In this document: positions 12,593 to 15,238 of the stretch, one piece after another
Position numbering within the stretch: position 1 is the first letter of the stretch
How the letters are laid out: every line of letters starts with the position of its first letter
Assembly: GCA_964589375.1 (NCBI GenBank)
Contig: CAZPSA010000027.1
Coordinates: 1 to 15,238, forward strand
DNA: 15,238 bases
Reading direction: 5' to 3'
Origin: CAG-533 sp964589375
GTDB lineage: Bacteria > Bacillota_I > Bacilli_A > RF39 > UBA660
Position numbers and translations under genes: made by a program
Notes under the pieces: model-generated
What the model saw: the letters and a program-made list of their open reading frames with translations, nothing else
Database searches by the model: none
What the model was told of the DNA's origin: nothing

Positions 12593-13921
12593 ATGAAAGA
12601 TAAAAAGGGTTTTACCTTAATTGAAGTTTTGGTAACTATAACAATTTTAGCATTAATTACCATAATATTGGTGCCAACAGTACTTTCTGTAAGTAAAAGT
12701 GTAAGACAAAAAGCTTTGGATACTAAGATAAATGAAGCCGAAGAAGCTACAATATTATGGGCACAAGATAATAAATCCTGTCTTATAAGTGATGATGAGG
12801 ATTGCATGATTGATCAAAATGATTGTAGTAATTTCAATGAAAATGGAGTTACCAATGAAGAAATAAAAGTATGTCGAGTTACAATTGGTGCTCTTGCAGA
12901 GAATAATTTAATAAAAAATGATGGTAAGGATAATAGTGGTAATATTATAATATTAAATCCTGTAGATAAAGATAATGATATATCAGATACAGAAATTGAA
13001 TTTACATATAATACTAAAACTAAAATATTTAATATATATAGTATGAATTTTGTATATACTCCAACTACGAAAAAAACTGGGGCATCTAAAACAACAACGA
13101 TTAAATCATTAGTTTTGAATTCTGATGGTGGCGAGTATAATGCGCAAAATCTTGATATAAAATTAACTTTAAATGATCCATATGGAGGAAATGTTAAAGT
13201 ATGCATTACTAACACAAATGATATTAATTCGTGTGCATCTTGGGAAGATGTTAGTTTGATAAAAAGAAAAAATAAAGATTATACAAAAACGATAGATTTA
13301 ACTACTTTTAATAGTGATTATACTACTGGTTCAGGAGAAAATGTTACGTTATATGTATTTGTTAAAAATGAAGCAACAAATGAAGATAATACTTTATACT
13401 CTAGTTATAATGTCAATTATAAATTATATAAATATTGTGATAACATAGAAACATATGATGAAGGAACATGGAGTGCTTGTCCTGTATCATGTGGAGGTGG
13501 AACGCAAAGTAGAACATCAAAAAGAAGAGATAAATTTTTTACTAATATAGATTGTGGAGATTTAAACGAGACTAAATCTTGTAATACGATGGATTGCTGT
13601 TCAAGTACGACAACATCATATAGTTCATGGTCTTCATGTTCAGCTTCATGTGGGGGTGGAACCCAGACTAGAACTAAAACAGTTAGATCGAATTATAATA
13701 ATGGAGTGTGTAGTAATACGACCGAAAGCCAAAGTTGCAATACGCAAAGGTGTTGTACAAATGTAACAAGATGGACTTGTAATTCTCCAACTGTTTCAGT
13801 AGGCGGTAGCCCATATATTGGTGGTAACTGTTATGCAGTAAATCCATGTTATTGTACTTGGAATGGTTATTACTATAATGTTTATTCAGGGTATGTAAAT
13901 CTATATACGGAGTGTGTGTAA
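12593..13921 (+). CDS. Prepilin-like protein with two thrombospondin type 1-like repeats
   Basis: The 442-residue protein begins M-K-D-K-K-G-F-T-L-I-E-V-L, a prepilin cleavage site, and its first 150 residues are paralogous to the preceding pilin. It continues with a Thr-rich join and a beta-rich segment (about 160-278). Two repeats follow, at 293-335 and 346-387, each with W-S-x-C-x-x-x-C-G-G-G-T-Q-x-R-T and a distal S-C-N-T-x-x-C, the spacing of thrombospondin type 1 domains. A Cys/Tyr/Gly-rich tail ends C-V. The many Cys imply folding outside the cell with disulfides. It may be a tip-like minor pilin or an adhesin carrying binding modules; that role is inferred. AAAGGAGG lies 9 nt before the ATG, an unusually strong site. 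The stop TAA shares its last base with the next gene's ATG. Confidence 0.88.
   Translation: MKDKKGFTLIEVLVTITILALITIILVPTVLSVSKSVRQKALDTKINEAEEATILWAQDNKSCLISDDEDCMIDQNDCSNFNENGVTNEEIKVCRVTIGALAENNLIKNDGKDNSGNIIILNPVDKDNDISDTEIEFTYNTKTKIFNIYSMNFVYTPTTKKTGASKTTTIKSLVLNSDGGEYNAQNLDIKLTLNDPYGGNVKVCITNTNDINSCASWEDVSLIKRKNKDYTKTIDLTTFNSDYTTGSGENVTLYVFVKNEATNEDNTLYSSYNVNYKLYKYCDNIETYDEGTWSACPVSCGGGTQSRTSKRRDKFFTNIDCGDLNETKSCNTMDCCSSTTTSYSSWSSCSASCGGGTQTRTKTVRSNYNNGVCSNTTESQSCNTQRCCTNVTRWTCNSPTVSVGGSPYIGGNCYAVNPCYCTWNGYYYNVYSGYVNLYTECV
13469..13753 (+). repeat. Coding tandem repeat: two thrombospondin type 1-like units
   Basis: Units at about 13469-13597 and 13628-13753 encode matching W...C...C-G-G-G-T-Q-x-R-T...S-C-N-T-x-x-C patterns. 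Their protein sequences agree best in the C-G-G-G-T-Q core and the C-terminal S-C-N-T, while the loops between differ, so this is an old rather than a fresh duplication. Confidence 0.8.
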
Positions 13922-14733
13922 TGAAAAAAAATAAAACAATAATTTTAATTTTAGTAGCAATATTAATACTACTTATAGGGGCAACAAGCTTTATAGTTGT
14001 TAAAGATAAAAAAGAAAATAAAGAAAATAACAATCTAACAACTAATAATAAAAATAATGATAATCAAATTACTAATGAGCCTCAAGCTAAAACTCAAGAA
14101 CAATTAGATGAAATTAGCGGATTAACATTTAATAATTATGATGGTAAATTAAATGCATATGATTTTGAATTAAATATTAATGCTAGAGTAGAATACAGAG
14201 ATATATCTAAAAAAGTTATATATCAAACAGTTTATAATAAGCTTCTTTCTAGCAATTTAGTAAAAAATACATCTCAAGCTCAGCAAACAACTATTACTTT
14301 TAAAAAAGAAGATTTTGTTAATACATACTTAAAGTTTTTTAGTAATGATAATATAAATGAAATAAATAATTTAAGTGTAATTGAGCTTAATGGTAATACC
14401 TTTAATTTAACTGGTGGCGAATTTAAATGTATTATACCTTATCAAGAGCCAGATACTACTAATATTGCTAAAGAAATAATAAGTTCAAAATATTTGATTT
14501 TAGATTATAATATAAATGATAATGTTTTAAAAATAGATGCGGCAATTTATTATTATAAATTAACTGAAAGTAATTATGAAAATCCAGAGGTATATAGTGA
14601 TAAAGAATTAACGAAAACAGCTGGGAAATTAAATGATATTAATGCTAATAAAGATAGTTTTGCTGTTTATCAATACATTTATAATATTGTAGATAATAAC
14701 TATATTTTTGCGGGAGTAGAAAGAATTAAATAA
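13921..14733 (+). CDS. Membrane-anchored extracellular protein of unknown function
   Basis: I do not recognise this 270-residue protein. Residues 5-27 form one hydrophobic helix after a basic N-terminus, followed by Lys, then a low-complexity Asn/Lys/Thr linker (about 30-55) and a probably beta-rich domain (about 65-270) with a single Cys near 175. The topology predicts an N-in anchor with an extracellular domain. The ATG at 13921 is preferred to an in-frame GTG at 13912 because it overlaps the prior stop (TAATG) and has GGAG 8 nt upstream. Its coupling to the thrombospondin-repeat pilin suggests a shared role, for instance as a partner or pilus-associated surface protein; this is inference. 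A terminator follows closely, so it ends the engB transcript. Confidence 0.75.
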   Translation: MKKNKTIILILVAILILLIGATSFIVVKDKKENKENNNLTTNNKNNDNQITNEPQAKTQEQLDEISGLTFNNYDGKLNAYDFELNINARVEYRDISKKVIYQTVYNKLLSSNLVKNTSQAQQTTITFKKEDFVNTYLKFFSNDNINEINNLSVIELNGNTFNLTGGEFKCIIPYQEPDTTNIAKEIISSKYLILDYNINDNVLKIDAAIYYYKLTESNYENPEVYSDKELTKTAGKLNDINANKDSFAVYQYIYNIVDNNYIFAGVERIK

Positions 14734-14745
14734 TTCTTTGAAATT

Positions 14746-14776
14746 AAAATAGGAATGAAATACTTTCTATTTTTTT
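14746..14776 (+). terminator. Terminator after the engB-pilin operon
   Basis: AAAATAGGAA (14746-14755) pairs with TTTCTATTTT (14764-14773) over 10 bp with one G-T wobble around an 8-nt loop, followed by more T (14774-14776). The stem is AT-rich and of modest strength, but its position 12 bp after the stop fits. Confidence 0.65.
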
Positions 14777-14783
14777 ATGGGTT

Positions 14784-14792
14784 TGGTATAAT
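14784..14792 (+). promoter_or_regulatory. Extended -10 promoter of the last prepilin gene
   Basis: TGG precedes a perfect TATAAT (14787-14792), making an extended -10 element that needs little -35; the best spaced -35 is TTTCTA (14764-14769), inside the terminator arm. Transcription would start near 14799, leaving about 19 nt to the ATG with a GGTGA ribosome binding site. Confidence 0.6.
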
Positions 14793-14817
14793 TTAGAGAG
14801 AATAGAGCTGGTGATAA

Positions 14818-15238
14818 ATGAAGAAAAAAGGTTTTACTTTAGTTGAAATAATAGTTTCGGTTGGGCTTCTTGCTGTACTGGCGACGATAATTATTTTAAA
14901 TGTTAATAATAATTTAAAGAACCAAAAAGCTAAAGAATATAATGAATTTGTTAATAAAGTTAAGGCTGCTGCTAATACATATATGGTTGTTAATCCTGAA
15001 GCGGAAATATATGCTAAAGATGAAGAAAAAGGTTATAATATAATAAGTGTTTCTCGGCTTGCGGATGCGGGATTACTTAGCTTAGATACGTTAATTGATC
15101 CGGAAACTAATTTACCATTAAGTGATGATAATGTGGAGCCTTCAAAAAAATATGTTAAATTATATGATGATGAAAAACTAACAAATAATGATAAGTCAAA
15201 CGCTACTTTAATTGAATATCCAGCTTTAGGTGATTTAT
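14818..15238 (+). CDS. Type IV prepilin-like protein, 3' end outside window
   Basis: The first 140 residues are visible. M-K-K-K-G-F-T-L-V-E-I-I is a prepilin peptidase site with Glu at +5, followed by a hydrophobic helix to about residue 27. After that comes an amphipathic helix rich in Lys, Asn and Ala, then a globular region containing S-R-L-A-D-A-G-L-L (residues 79-87) and D-P-E-T-N. The S-x-x-x-L-x-x-x-G-x-L pattern is common in Gram-positive pilin-like proteins. It is clearly diverged from the two upstream prepilins and has its own promoter. GGTGA lies 5 nt before the ATG. The frame is still open at the window edge, so the C-terminal domain is unknown. Confidence 0.85.
   Translation, partial: MKKKGFTLVEIIVSVGLLAVLATIIILNVNNNLKNQKAKEYNEFVNKVKAAANTYMVVNPEAEIYAKDEEKGYNIISVSRLADAGLLSLDTLIDPETNLPLSDDNVEPSKKYVKLYDDEKLTNNDKSNATLIEYPALGDL

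Noticed and set aside
12290..13215. Three minus-strand frames (about 87, 96 and 133 codons) opposite the prepilin genes
   Set aside because: They are antisense shadows of clear prepilin genes, hydrophobic by complement of Asn/Lys/Asp codons, with no start context.
13683..14033. 116-codon minus-strand frame across the TSR pilin end and the next gene
   Set aside because: It crosses a real gene junction and opposes two supported genes; its composition looks like antisense of repeats.
1..15238. Mycoplasma-type genetic code (TGA = Trp), considered because of the extreme AT content
   Set aside because: TGG encodes Trp at conserved positions (DnaD Trp177, TSR repeats), and TGA terminates recU, cca, the exporter and precursor A at sensible points.
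1..15238. CRISPR arrays, tRNA or rRNA genes, insertion sequences
   Set aside because: I saw no regularly spaced repeats, no cloverleaf-like conserved tRNA boxes, and no transposase or terminal inverted repeats.

Overview
The window is very AT-rich DNA from what looks like a spore-forming member of the Bacilli within the Bacillota. The evidence is the combination of GerE, GerM and SpoIIIAH sporulation proteins with DnaD, RecU and class-A PBP1, strong Gram-positive ribosome binding sites, and TGA used as a stop with TGG for Trp (standard bacterial code). The many prepilins and the poor base composition suggest an uncultured gut-type lineage, but that placement is inference.

Left region (1-2434): the C-terminal end of a secreted, probably pilin-like protein runs into a minus-strand sporulation group, spoIIIAH - gerE - gerM. 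gerE has a close match to a sigma-K promoter, and spoIIIAH has a sigma-E-like one. GerM and SpoIIIAH both act in the SpoIIIA-SpoIIQ complex that joins mother cell and forespore. Upstream of spoIIIAH lies an unannotated 19-codon ORF with the best Shine-Dalgarno sequence in the window, encoding a strongly amphipathic peptide.

Peptide-export region (2571-5633): a CmpB-like (PF06541) membrane protein is followed by an operon containing a C39 peptidase-ABC exporter and two tiny double-glycine precursors, each coupled to the gene before it by TGATG. The mature peptides carry GxxxG motifs and one Cys each near the C-terminus, so this looks like a two-peptide bacteriocin (class IIb-like) or signalling system. 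No recognisable immunity gene is present, and a 13-bp tandem duplication cuts the end off the second peptide.

Housekeeping region (5644-12130): cca, dnaD and nth read rightward from a good extended -10 promoter. They converge on recU-ponA across a bidirectional terminator whose stem contains both stop codons. engB (ysxC) then reads rightward from its own promoter, divergent from recU.

Pilin region (12123-15238): two tandemly duplicated type IV prepilin genes follow engB with overlapping or tight spacing. The second has gained a beta-rich segment, two thrombospondin type 1-like repeats and a Cys-rich tail. A membrane-anchored protein of unknown function, a terminator, and a further prepilin gene running off the end complete the window. 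No pilus ATPase, platform protein or prepilin peptidase is in view.
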